DNA of 64,000 nt, taken from contig NZ_CP114287.1 in assembly GCF_027111295.1 (NCBI RefSeq), positions 1,178,001 to 1,242,000 of the forward strand, read 5' to 3'. This DNA is from Flavobacterium gelatinilyticum. Its GTDB lineage: Bacteria; Bacteroidota; Bacteroidia; Flavobacteriales; Flavobacteriaceae. The notes below the pieces were generated by a model. The model worked only from the letters and a program-made list of their open reading frames with translations, was not told where the DNA came from and did no database searches. The first letter of the stretch is position 1. Each line of letters opens with the position of its first letter. This document shows, piece after piece, positions 1 through 8,454 of the stretch. The translations under genes and the position numbers were made by a program.

Positions 1-265
1 CAAAACGGGAAATACTGCGGAGTTCTATAATATTGGGAACTGTTTTTACAGCTCTCTCCAGCGGATAGGTAATTAACTGCTCGACTTCCTGACTTGCCAG
101 TGTTGGCGCTGTGGTAATAATCTGAACCTGATTATTGGTGATATCAGGCAGGGCATCAAGCGGCAATTTTTTAAGTGAGAAGCTTCCCCAGGCAATAAGT
201 ACAAGGGTAAATAATAGTATAACGAATTTATTTCGTATACTAAACTGAATGATTTTATCTAACAT
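1..265 (-). CDS. CusA/CzcA-family heavy-metal efflux RND transporter, N-terminal part (cut by window edge)
   Basis: Only the first 88 codons are in the window and the gene continues beyond position 1. The translation begins MLDKIIQFSIRNK, followed by one hydrophobic segment at about residues 13-30. The periplasmic start contains LPLDALPDITNNQVQI and SQEVEQLITYPLE, the characteristic N-terminus of the inner-membrane pump of tripartite CusCBA/CzcCBA metal-efflux systems. In this family the trimer uses proton-motive force to export Cu, Ag, Zn, Co or Cd; the metal cannot be told from this fragment. The ATG at 263-265 is the natural start for the family. The DUF6660 gene lies 107 bp upstream on the same strand, which fits a metal-resistance operon reading out of the window. 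Confidence 0.9.
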   Translation of the reverse strand, partial: MLDKIIQFSIRNKFVILLFTLVLIAWGSFSLKKLPLDALPDITNNQVQIITTAPTLASQEVEQLITYPLERAVKTVPNIIELRSISRF

Positions 266-372
266 TTGAATATATAATGACGTGAGAAATTAGACAATTA
301 AATTGTCTGTAAAAATGTGGTAAGTCCACAACTCTCCTGCCCATTTTCAAAACATCGAAATGGGCATAATCA

Positions 373-696
373 TTATGCTATCTGAGGGGGCTGCCAAATA
401 CTTCCGTAGAAATTGGAAATAAAAACAGAATTATAACTTGGTAAAGGAATTGAAATTTGGGTGTAAATTTTAGGAAATTCAAAACTTACAGCAGAATGGT
501 AACTTAAAATCTGTGCACCGCAGCAATTACAGGCACAAAACGGAGAACATAAATCATTGTCTTTGTCATGCGAATGATTGTCTTCTGATGCAAACTGGGC
601 TGTTTTGTGCACAGCGCTGTTTACTTCCACATCTGCACAAGGCATATTTGAAAGTGCCATAAGGTAAATTGACAATATGATTGTTATCCATTTCAC
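373..696 (-). CDS. DUF6660-type small His/Cys-rich exported protein
   Basis: A 107-residue protein. It has an N-terminal hydrophobic segment (MKWITIILSIYLMALS, about residues 1-16) ending near a small-residue/Cys region (NMPCADVEV). The middle is rich in His, Asp and Cys, with HSHDKDND around residue 41 followed by CSPFCACNCCG. The composition suggests soft-metal binding in the periplasm or envelope, which is inferred. The arrangement matches what I know as the DUF6660 family, which in Flavobacteriia sits just upstream of cus/czc efflux genes, and the CusA-type gene here is the next gene on the same strand. The exact role is unknown; periplasmic metal sequestration or sensing is possible. Confidence 0.75.
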   Translation of the reverse strand: MKWITIILSIYLMALSNMPCADVEVNSAVHKTAQFASEDNHSHDKDNDLCSPFCACNCCGAQILSYHSAVSFEFPKIYTQISIPLPSYNSVFISNFYGSIWQPPQIA

Positions 697-1016
697 GAAG
701 ACAAAAATAATACTTATTCTTTTACAAAAATCAGGTTTCTTAAAAAAAACGATATGTTCAAAAAGAGATTCATTACATCAAAACATCCTGATTTTCCAGA
801 CGTTACAAAATCACTTTCTTAAAAAAAACTATAAATTGTTAAAAAAAATAATTAACTTTAACACTATAAAACCCAACATTATTAATTTAAACAACTTTTA
901 ATTCAATTTTTTTATACACCTGACAGCAAGAAAATAAGCCGAAATTCACATAGAATACATTAGTACATATTTTATTTACGCAGTTTGATTAATTAATTTT
1001 AAAACACTACACACAA
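697..1016. other. Gene-free AT-rich spacer
   Basis: About 320 bp between the divergent DUF6660 and barrel-protein genes. It is very AT-rich with long A and T runs. A 74-codon open frame at 677-901 on the plus strand is almost all Lys, Ile, Asn and Leu, as expected by chance in such DNA, and is not called. Promoters for both flanking genes must lie here, but no convincing TAnnTTTG element was found. Confidence 0.6.
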
Positions 1017-2138
1017 ATGAAATGTAACCAGCTAATATCAGCCATTTTATTCTTATGCAGCCTGCAGATCTCCGCTCAAGTTTACACCGATAAAATTGTT
1101 GGAGAAAAAAATCAAGAACTTAAAGACAGCCTTAAAATTGCCAATTATCCGTACTCCCTTCCTATCTGGGGCGAAAAAGTAGCCCAAAAAGGATATAATC
1201 TGCCCTACTCGGCGGGACTTTCCGTAAATTACTTCTGGCAGGATTCTGAAATTGTAATCAGTAATCTTCAAGTAGGATTCAACAATGGACCTCTTCATAA
1301 TTTAGATGAAATTGTACGTTTCGATAAATCCTCTGTCGAAGTCGGAGCGATCACAATTCGTCCTGATATCTGGCTGCTTCCTTTCCTTAATATATATGGT
1401 GTTTTTGGAAAAGCCAATTCAACAACAAAAATTAATGCCGGAGTGTATATTCCGGATGCCGATAACAACTGGTCTGAAGTAGCCAATTTTAGTACCAAAG
1501 CCAATTTTGATGCCACTACATTTGGTATTGGTATGACGCCCACTATAGGTATTGGCGGGGGCTGGCTGGCACTCGATATGAATATGGCCTGGTCTGATAT
1601 TAGTTCGCTCGACAAACCGGCGTTCTCGTACATATTTGGTCCAAGGTTAGGAAAAACATTTAAACTCCGTAAACCAGAACGTAATATCGCTGTCTGGGCA
1701 GGCGGTTTCAGAGTGCATATTTCCGGCGATACAAACGGCAATATCAATTTGTCTGATGTGCTGGATTTATCAAATGCTCAGGTTAAAGTAGACAATGGTC
1801 TGGCAAAGGTTTCTGAAAATCAGGAAAAAGTAAATGTATGGTGGGACGGATTAACTCCAGCCGAGCAAAAAAATCCGGCTAATATTGCAAAACACAATAC
1901 CGCCAATCGCGCTCTCGAAACAGCCGGAAATTTTCTGACTACTGTAGACGGTGCTTTGAGTACTGCCGGTTCATCTACCGTACAATATTCACTGCAAAAA
2001 AAACCAAAAGACATGTGGAACTTTATTGTTGGATCGCAATTTCAGTTCAACAAGCATTTTATGTTCAGGGTTGAAGCCGGTTTTCTCTCAAGCCGTACGC
2101 AGGTATTAGGCGGTCTGCAATATCGATTTGGACTATAA
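1017..2138 (+). CDS. Putative outer-membrane beta-barrel protein
   Basis: A 373-residue protein with a signal peptide (MKCNQLISAILFLCSLQISA, then QVYTDK, consistent with signal peptidase I cleavage). The mature part alternates hydrophobic and polar residues, with Gly-rich turns such as IGIGGGWLALDMNMAW. It ends in a typical outer-membrane strand, LGGLQYRFGL, with a C-terminal hydrophobic residue. Around residues 255-320 there is a more polar, helical-looking segment with Ala/Asn/Glu runs (NPANIAKHNTANRALETAG), perhaps a plug or periplasmic insert. I do not recognise a family, and no substrate or function can be given. The second barrel protein starts 12 bp after its stop, so the two are probably co-transcribed. 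Confidence 0.8.
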   Translation: MKCNQLISAILFLCSLQISAQVYTDKIVGEKNQELKDSLKIANYPYSLPIWGEKVAQKGYNLPYSAGLSVNYFWQDSEIVISNLQVGFNNGPLHNLDEIVRFDKSSVEVGAITIRPDIWLLPFLNIYGVFGKANSTTKINAGVYIPDADNNWSEVANFSTKANFDATTFGIGMTPTIGIGGGWLALDMNMAWSDISSLDKPAFSYIFGPRLGKTFKLRKPERNIAVWAGGFRVHISGDTNGNINLSDVLDLSNAQVKVDNGLAKVSENQEKVNVWWDGLTPAEQKNPANIAKHNTANRALETAGNFLTTVDGALSTAGSSTVQYSLQKKPKDMWNFIVGSQFQFNKHFMFRVEAGFLSSRTQVLGGLQYRFGL

Positions 2139-2149
2139 TTTTCTGAAAG

Positions 2150-2920
2150 ATGAAAAAAACTTTTCTTATTCTGTTCTTATTTAGTCTCACACAGGCGAAA
2201 TCACAGGTTTTGATTTCGCTTATTTTTGGTGATAAACTAAACTCGCCTTTTTTGGAATTTGGTCTTGAAGGCGGCGTTAATTTCTCTGATATTTACGATA
2301 TGGAAGCAGACGGAGCTAATCCGGGTTTTAATCTGGGGTTTTATTTTGATATTCGTTCCAAACAAAATCCTGCCTGGATGATTAATACAGGTGTTATTGT
2401 AAAATCGCCTATGGGTGCACGTCATATTCCGCTTTATTCACTTGAAAATGAAGATCTGGACAATACATTCGCTGCTGGAAGAGTAAACCGTGAATTACGC
2501 TATTTTAATGTGCCTATTTTAATCAAACATCAGTTTAAAAGTAATATTTATGTAAAGGCAGGACCTCAGTTCGGACTATTGGCTAAAGCCTTTGATTCTT
2601 TTAAAGCAGAAATTGACGATAATGATGTGATTTACAGAAAGAACATCAGGGACCAGGTCAGGGTTATTGATGCCGGAGTTGCTTTTGGCACCGGATATCA
2701 CATAAATGCGGGCAACGGGATAAACATCACGGTGCAGTATTATTACGGATTGGTTCCGGTAATGAAAGGCGACGGTCCCAATGTTTATAACAGATCGCTT
2801 TATTTAACAGCCGGAATCCCTATTGGGAAGGGAAAAGCGGCTCAAAGACGTGCCGAAAAAGAAGCAGAACTTAACAGGATAATCCTGCCAGAAGAGGAAA
2901 CAACGAAACCAAAAAACTGA
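2150..2920 (+). CDS. Putative outer-membrane beta-barrel protein (OmpA/PorT-like barrel)
   Basis: A 256-residue protein. The signal peptide is MKKTFLILFLFSLTQAKS, followed by QVLISL. The body reads as an eight-strand small barrel of the type common in Bacteroidota ('outer membrane beta-barrel domain', PorT-like). It has FLEFGLEGGVNFSDI, a YFNVPILIKHQFKSNIYVKAGPQFGLL stretch split over two strands, and GINITVQYYYGL. After the last strand (LYLTAGIPIGKG) it carries a charged tail rich in Lys and Glu to residue 256, which would be periplasmic. It follows the preceding barrel gene by 12 bp, suggesting a two-gene transcript. Function is unknown. Confidence 0.8.
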   Translation: MKKTFLILFLFSLTQAKSQVLISLIFGDKLNSPFLEFGLEGGVNFSDIYDMEADGANPGFNLGFYFDIRSKQNPAWMINTGVIVKSPMGARHIPLYSLENEDLDNTFAAGRVNRELRYFNVPILIKHQFKSNIYVKAGPQFGLLAKAFDSFKAEIDDNDVIYRKNIRDQVRVIDAGVAFGTGYHINAGNGINITVQYYYGLVPVMKGDGPNVYNRSLYLTAGIPIGKGKAAQRRAEKEAELNRIILPEEETTKPKN

Positions 2921-2925
2921 ATCAA

Positions 2926-3507
2926 TTAGTGGTTAATCGAATTCAGTAATTTTAATATTTCGGCATTGTTCATGATATAATCCGGTGTGGTAAACAAGAT
3001 CGCGTTGTTAGGCATAAAAGGCATATCTGCCGAAAGCGGATTCTGTACTACAATTTTCCCGCCGTGCGCCTGAATGGCTTTTAAACCTTCTGTTCCGTCT
3101 GTATTTGATCCCGAAAATAAAATACCTGCTAAGGAACTGCCGTAAACCTCAGCTGCAGATTCAAACGAAACATCAATGCTGGGACGGCTGTAGTTTATTT
3201 TCTCCGAAATATCGAGCGCCATTGTTTCATCTTTTTCAAATAATAAATGATAATTTGACGGCGCCACATATACAAAACCGGCTATAAGCAGTGTTTTGTC
3301 TTCAATTGGTCTTACGGCAACTTTAGATTTTAAAGTCAATAGTTCTTCTAAAGTCTGATCATCGGTGCTTTTGCGGTGCAGTACAATAACAATCGCAAAA
3401 TTATTAAGTTTTTTTAATCCCGGTAAAATCTGCATTAAGGCGTTTAAACTTCCTGCCGATCCTCCTATTATAACTAATCTGCAGTCTTTTATTTTATTTT
3501 CCTCCAT
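2926..3507 (-). CDS. cheB: Stand-alone CheB-type protein-glutamate methylesterase domain
   Basis: A 193-residue protein consisting only of the CheB catalytic domain; the receiver domain that normally precedes it is absent. The Ser-His-Asp triad is visible: Ser17 in IGGSAGS, His44 in VLHRKS and Asp137 in SGSNTDGTEG, with spacing close to that of enterobacterial CheB. In chemotaxis this family removes methyl esters from receptor glutamates. No chemoreceptor, CheA or CheW gene is present here, so the substrate is unknown. Its start overlaps the end of the CheR gene by 19 bp, which implies translational coupling of the opposing methyltransferase and methylesterase activities. It is the last gene of the signalling block. 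Confidence 0.9.
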   Translation of the reverse strand: MEENKIKDCRLVIIGGSAGSLNALMQILPGLKKLNNFAIVIVLHRKSTDDQTLEELLTLKSKVAVRPIEDKTLLIAGFVYVAPSNYHLLFEKDETMALDISEKINYSRPSIDVSFESAAEVYGSSLAGILFSGSNTDGTEGLKAIQAHGGKIVVQNPLSADMPFMPNNAILFTTPDYIMNNAEILKLLNSINH

Positions 3508-4304
3508 ATTTTCTCTTTTTCAAACTGTTTGTATTTGGTTTGAGAAATAGAATATTTTATGGTTTCTTTTGTGCCTAAGGCCAGAAACCCTAAAACAGCT
3601 AAACTTTCATCAAATAAATTAATGACCCTCTTTTGAAGTTCATTATCAAAATATATTAAAACATTACGGCACAAGATCATATCAAACTCGTTAAACGAGG
3701 TGTCAGACACGAGATTGTGCTGCGAAAAGACCATTTTTTCGGCCAGTTCTTCATTAAATTTAGCAATACCGTAATTGGCAGTGTAGTAAGACGAAAAGTC
3801 TTCCTGACCGCCGGCATCACGATAGTTTTGTGAATATTCCTTCATCATCCTGAGAGGGAAAATTCCTTTTTTGGCCGTATCTAAAACGGTTGCATTAATA
3901 TCTGTTGCATAAATTAAGGATTTATGCAGCAGGCCTGCTTCTTTCAGCATAATAGCCATAGAATACACTTCTTCGCCGGTTGAACAGCCTGCGTGCCAGA
4001 GTCTGATAAAAGGTTTTGTTCCTAATAAAGGCAGGATTTCGTTCCTTACAACGGTATAAAAAGCCGGATCGCGAAACATCTCTGTAACGTTAACGGTGAT
4101 TTCGTCGACCATTTTTTTATAATATTCAGGATCCGAACGAACTTTTGAAAGGAATTCGTGAAAATGGGTAAATCCGTCCAGATGAAAAACCCTGTTTACA
4201 CGTCTTTTTAGTGAAGCTCTTGAGTAACTTCCAAAATCAAAACCATAATATTCATAAACTTCATTGATAAGTGTTTCTAACTCAATATCCTCAATCATAT
4301 CCAT
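3489..4304 (-). CDS. cheR: CheR-type SAM-dependent protein-glutamate methyltransferase
   Basis: A 271-residue protein of normal length for CheR. The N-terminal helical domain carries the basic helix YSRASLKRRVNRVF (about residues 27-40). The SAM-binding core shows LWHAGCSTGEEVYS around residues 101-114, then YATDINATVLDTAK and the conserved CRNVLIYF. The family transfers methyl groups from S-adenosylmethionine to glutamates of signalling proteins. It lies 2 bp downstream of the lone receiver gene and overlaps CheB by 19 bp. In the absence of chemoreceptors, the partner may be one of the adjacent kinases, as proposed for CheBR-kinase clusters in non-motile bacteria; that is inference. Confidence 0.92.
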   Translation of the reverse strand: MDMIEDIELETLINEVYEYYGFDFGSYSRASLKRRVNRVFHLDGFTHFHEFLSKVRSDPEYYKKMVDEITVNVTEMFRDPAFYTVVRNEILPLLGTKPFIRLWHAGCSTGEEVYSMAIMLKEAGLLHKSLIYATDINATVLDTAKKGIFPLRMMKEYSQNYRDAGGQEDFSSYYTANYGIAKFNEELAEKMVFSQHNLVSDTSFNEFDMILCRNVLIYFDNELQKRVINLFDESLAVLGFLALGTKETIKYSISQTKYKQFEKEKIWRKIK

Positions 4305-4306
4305 TT

Positions 4307-4672
4307 TTAAATTTTACTCAAAATAAGCAGTAACTTATCAACATCGACCGGTTTGGAGATGTAATCATCTGCACCGGCTTCTAAACATTTTTCTTTGTCG
4401 CCCGTCATGGCCTGTGCCGTGACCGCAACAACAAGAGTCGATTCTCGTGACGGAATCGCTTTTATTAACGGAATCGCCTCGTAACCATCCATTTCGGGCA
4501 TCATCATATCTATCAAAACAGCATCGATCTGTTCGTCAGATTTTAGAATTTTGAGTGCTTCTTCTGCACTTGTACAAGACAAACAATCGTACGATTTAAC
4601 GCGTAAAGTGTTTACCAGTGCAAAGATGTTCCTGGAATCATCATCTACAATTAAAATCTTCTTTTTTCCCAT
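4307..4672 (-). CDS. Single-domain response regulator (CheY-like receiver)
   Basis: A 121-residue receiver domain with no output domain. The acidic pocket is Asp10-Asp12 (VDDD), the phosphoacceptor is Asp55 in IDMMMPEMDG, and the conserved Thr85 (VTAQAM) and Lys107 (ISKPVD) are present. It closely resembles the last receiver of the adjacent hybrid kinase, sharing DMMMPxMDGYE, AMTGDxEKC and KPVDVD. This suggests it arose by duplication and can take phosphate from the same kinase. It is 2 bp upstream of cheR. A 188-bp spacer separates it from the hybrid kinase gene upstream. Confidence 0.92.
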   Translation of the reverse strand: MGKKKILIVDDDSRNIFALVNTLRVKSYDCLSCTSAEEALKILKSDEQIDAVLIDMMMPEMDGYEAIPLIKAIPSRESTLVVAVTAQAMTGDKEKCLEAGADDYISKPVDVDKLLLILSKI

Positions 4673-4860
4673 AATGAGAGTAGTTTGTTAGTTAGTCTTG
4701 TTTGGTGCCAATCTTAAAAGCATCAGCATAAAAAATCTCTGTTGATCTTTGAAGTTTATTACGTTTTTATTTAAATCTGTTACTTCTAATTATTTCAACA
4801 GATAAAAACATAGCTTAAAACCTGAAAATGCGTTTCACTTTTCACATTAAACTTTTCACA
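4673..4860. other. Spacer between hybrid kinase and lone receiver genes
   Basis: 188 bp with no gene. It holds a short direct repeat (ttttcacattaaac, twice, at about 4836-4865) that runs into the kinase stop codon, and otherwise AT-rich DNA. A separate promoter for the receiver-CheR-CheB genes could lie here, but no clear element was seen. Confidence 0.4.
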
Positions 4861-7800
4861 TTAAACCTTATCATAAAGCCAAACTCGCAATAGTGATAAT
4901 AACTGGTCAACATCGACCGGTTTGGTAATGTAATCTGAGGCTCCTGCCTTGATACATTTTTCCCTGTCACCCGTCATGGCTTTTGCTGTTACGGCAATCA
5001 GCGGTAAGTTTAAGAACTTCGGATTATCCCTTATTTTTTCGGCAGTTTCATAACCGTCCATATTCGGCATCATCATATCGAGAAGGACAATATCTGTATC
5101 CGGGTTTTCATTTAGAACCTTAATGGCTTCTTTTCCGTCAAACGCCGAGATAATAGTCATTTTAAAGGCTTCCAGTGCTTTTGTAAGCGAATAAATATTA
5201 CGAACATCGTCATCGACAATCAGTACTTTTTTGTCAAAAAGAATGTTGTTCAGTAAATTTAGCTTTTTATGTCCGTCTTTTTGGTCTTTTCCTTCTTTTT
5301 TATTTTCAACCAAATGCAGGAACAATGAAACTTCATCTAACATTCTCTGGTATGAATGAGCGGTTTTTACAATAATAGAATCGGCATACTTTTTAATTTT
5401 CACCTCTTCTTTTAATGACAAACTTTTCCCGGTAAATACAATTACCGGAAGATTTTCCAGTCCGGGACTTTTCTTCACTCCGTCCAGAATCTGGTAGGCT
5501 TGTTTGTCCGGAATTCCCATATCCAGAATCACACAGTCTACTTCTGACTTGTTGAGCGATTCCAAACCTTCAGAAACTTCGCTTTTAATTTCTGAATTGA
5601 TATTATAGGTTTCAAGGAAAAATGCCAGTGCTTTTGCATGTTTCGGGTTGTCTTCTATAATTAAAACCTTTTGAGCTTCTTTATTAATAATATGCTCGAT
5701 TCGTAAAAACACATCCGGAATTTTTTCAAAAGCAACCGGTTTGTCAAGGAAATCTACAGCACCTTTCAGCAGACTTTCCTGTTTTAGTTTATGCGATGAC
5801 ATAATATGCACCGGAACGTGCTTAGTTTCAGGATTGTTTTTTAGTTCTTCCAGCACTTCCCAGCCGCTTTTTACAGGAAGTTCAATATCAAGTAAAACCC
5901 CAACCGGTTTGTACAATAAAGCAAAGTTTAAAGCGTAATCGCCACGAACGGCCACAATTCCTTTATACCCTTTCTTTTGTGTAAATGCCAGAAGTGATTT
6001 TGCAAAATTGATGTCGTCCTCCACAATTAAAATCACCTTATCTCCTTCTTTTACAGTATTTCGGTCATCTTCGATTTCATCCGGAATTACAGGACTTATA
6101 TATTTTTTAGTTTCGGCTTTTTCTTCCGTTTCGGTTTCAGGTTCCACTTCTGTAAATTCTGTAGGCGGTATTTTTTCAACGTTTGCTTTCGCAAAAGCCG
6201 CTCCGTATACCGGCAGACATAATGTAAAGGTACTTCCTTCATTAACTTTACTATGCAGGACAATTTCGCCTTTCAGCAGTTTTGCCAGCTCCCTGCTTAT
6301 CGAAAGTCCTAATCCGGTTCCGCCGTATTTGCGTTTGGTCGAACCATCTGCCTGCTGAAATGCTTCGAAAACCAAAGGCTGTTTTTCTAACGGAATTCCT
6401 ATTCCGGTATCTTTTACAATAAAACAGATGATTTTATCATTATCTGAATCTACTTTTATTTCTAAAGAGACTTTTCCTTTTTCGGTAAATTTGATGGCGT
6501 TCGAAATTAGGTTTTTCAGAATCTGCTCCAGGCGCATTTTGTCGGTTTTAATGACAATCGGCGCATCTTTTGAAATAATTTCAAATTCGATTCCTTTTTC
6601 TTTGGCAACCAGATTGAATAAATTCCAAAGTGTTTCTGTAATTTCTTTGGTCGAAATATCTAAAAATTCCAGTTCCATTTTACCGGCTTCGATTTTAGAT
6701 AAATCCAGGATTTCATCAATTAAACCTAACAAACTGTTTCCTGAACTCTGAATTACCTTTGCAAATTCGATTTCTTCGTTGTTCATGCTTTCGTTATTGT
6801 TTTCAGATAACAAACGGCTCAAAAGAAGAATTGAATTTAAAGGCGTACGTAATTCGTGCGACATATTAGCCAAAAACTCCGATTTGTAGCGGGTAGTTAA
6901 TTCCAAAGCTTCTGATTTTTTCTGGATTTCGTTGTTTTTTTCTTCCAGTAAAACACTTCTTTCAGAAAGTTCTTCATTCGTTTGTTCCAGCTCTTCCTGC
7001 TGTACACGCAATTCTTCTTCAGATGCCTGAAGTTTTTCGGTCTGTGCTTCCAGTTCAGCGTTTATCGCTTCGAGTTCGCTGTGCTGTATTTTAAGCTCTT
7101 CAGATTGTGATTTTGTTTCTTCAAGCAGTTCCATAACACGTTTTCTGTTCTGCGTCGATCTCAATGCAATTCCTATATTGCTTGCTACGGTCTGCAGAAA
7201 TTCCAAGTGAAGTTCAGAAAATCCGTAAATACTCGCCAGTTCGATTGCGCCTTCGATTTTATTGTCTAATAACGGAAGTGCTACAATATGCGTTGGTTTT
7301 ATCTGCCCCAAAGCATAGTTAATCTGAATATCATCCGGCGTAAGCGTTTTTAGTTCCAGCAATTTTGCAGAACTGATCGCCTGACCAATTAGTCCGTCTC
7401 CTTTTTTAATACGTTCTCTGGTTTTGCTTGGTATATAGCTGTATCCTCCCGCTGCCATAAGTTCATCACCATCAATTACATATAAAATCCCCGCGCTGCT
7501 GTTGGTATAATTGCATAAAAATTCAATAACATCTTTTGCTAGTTTTTGCAGGGTTTTATCGCCCAGCATGGTATTATTGAGTTCTGCAACCCCTTTTTGC
7601 AGCCATTCTTTCTGAGACAATAGTTCGAAAGAATTTTTAAGCGAAACCCCCATATAATTAAGAGATTCCCCTACACTGCCCAAGGCATCGGCTTTATTAT
7701 CGTCTACCCGTATGTCGTAGTTTCCTTTTGAAATGTTACCTGCAATTGTACTGATTGCTTCGATTCTCTGAGCAGTTTCTATATCTTTTTGTTCCAGTTC

Positions 7801-8439
7801 CTGCTGTAAAAGGGATCTTTCGTTGTAATCTTTCAGGATTCTCGTTAAAAAGACAATCGAAATTACAAAAGCAATCAGAAAAGCCACGACAATCAGAACC
7901 AGACTGTAGGTTCCGTAACGCTCAGAATTGGCAATACGTTCCGACAAAAGATTTTGTTCTGTCAATTCGATTCTTTTAATAATGGCACGCATCTCGTTCA
8001 TCATATGTCGGCCTTCATTCAAATCAAAGATCAGTGTTTCCTTGCTTAATCGCTTTTTTACGATTTGATTGTTCAGGTATTTAAAGAACCCGGAACGCTT
8101 ATTTTTTAGTTCTTCAAGCTGTTTTTGCTGTGAAGGATTATCATTGGTAAGCTGGTCGAGTTTTTCAAAATAGGAATTCGATTTGGCTTCGGAATCATTA
8201 AAACGATCCACAAACTGTTCGTCTCCTGTAAGCAGATAGCCGCGCATACTCGTTTGAGCTTCTGTTATTATCGACGAACCTTCGTTTAAATTATAAATAA
8301 CTTCCTGAGTATGGTTGACCCAGAAATTGCTGTTTAATAAGCTTTTTATGCTGATATACGAAGCAACAGAGCTGATTGTAAGCACTAACAACGAAACAAG
8401 TGAACTGATCAGCAGGTTTCTTTTAAAATTACCATTCAT
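4861..8439 (-). CDS. Hybrid sensor histidine kinase: CHASE3-HAMP-GAF-coiled coil-HisKA-HATPase-REC-REC-REC
   Basis: A 1192-residue membrane kinase. Two transmembrane segments (about 8-30 and 175-198) bracket a helical CHASE3-like periplasmic sensor containing EAQTSMRGYLLTGD. A HAMP-like linker and a GAF domain (about 290-430) follow, then a long Gln/Glu-rich coiled coil (about 435-515). HisKA has the phospho-acceptor His528 (NMSHELRTPLN), and HATPase_c has the N, G1 and G2 boxes (LISNAIKF, DTGIGI, GGTGLGLSIS). Three receivers follow with Asp851, Asp973 and Asp1121. The third is canonical. The first has SS in place of the usual TA, and the second has KT instead of KP near its conserved Lys, so these may be atypical. 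It starts 15 bp after the upstream REC-kinase gene, so the two are co-transcribed. Target genes cannot be named because the cluster lacks a DNA-binding regulator. Confidence 0.95.
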   Translation of the reverse strand: MNGNFKRNLLISSLVSLLVLTISSVASYISIKSLLNSNFWVNHTQEVIYNLNEGSSIITEAQTSMRGYLLTGDEQFVDRFNDSEAKSNSYFEKLDQLTNDNPSQQKQLEELKNKRSGFFKYLNNQIVKKRLSKETLIFDLNEGRHMMNEMRAIIKRIELTEQNLLSERIANSERYGTYSLVLIVVAFLIAFVISIVFLTRILKDYNERSLLQQELEQKDIETAQRIEAISTIAGNISKGNYDIRVDDNKADALGSVGESLNYMGVSLKNSFELLSQKEWLQKGVAELNNTMLGDKTLQKLAKDVIEFLCNYTNSSAGILYVIDGDELMAAGGYSYIPSKTRERIKKGDGLIGQAISSAKLLELKTLTPDDIQINYALGQIKPTHIVALPLLDNKIEGAIELASIYGFSELHLEFLQTVASNIGIALRSTQNRKRVMELLEETKSQSEELKIQHSELEAINAELEAQTEKLQASEEELRVQQEELEQTNEELSERSVLLEEKNNEIQKKSEALELTTRYKSEFLANMSHELRTPLNSILLLSRLLSENNNESMNNEEIEFAKVIQSSGNSLLGLIDEILDLSKIEAGKMELEFLDISTKEITETLWNLFNLVAKEKGIEFEIISKDAPIVIKTDKMRLEQILKNLISNAIKFTEKGKVSLEIKVDSDNDKIICFIVKDTGIGIPLEKQPLVFEAFQQADGSTKRKYGGTGLGLSISRELAKLLKGEIVLHSKVNEGSTFTLCLPVYGAAFAKANVEKIPPTEFTEVEPETETEEKAETKKYISPVIPDEIEDDRNTVKEGDKVILIVEDDINFAKSLLAFTQKKGYKGIVAVRGDYALNFALLYKPVGVLLDIELPVKSGWEVLEELKNNPETKHVPVHIMSSHKLKQESLLKGAVDFLDKPVAFEKIPDVFLRIEHIINKEAQKVLIIEDNPKHAKALAFFLETYNINSEIKSEVSEGLESLNKSEVDCVILDMGIPDKQAYQILDGVKKSPGLENLPVIVFTGKSLSLKEEVKIKKYADSIIVKTAHSYQRMLDEVSLFLHLVENKKEGKDQKDGHKKLNLLNNILFDKKVLIVDDDVRNIYSLTKALEAFKMTIISAFDGKEAIKVLNENPDTDIVLLDMMMPNMDGYETAEKIRDNPKFLNLPLIAVTAKAMTGDREKCIKAGASDYITKPVDVDQLLSLLRVWLYDKV

Positions 8440-8454
8440 ATTTATAATTGTGTT

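Noticed and set aside
677..901. 74-codon plus-strand ORF
   Set aside because: Composition is nearly all Lys, Ile, Asn, Leu and Phe in AT-rich DNA; it overlaps the start of the DUF6660 gene and shows no domain or start signal.
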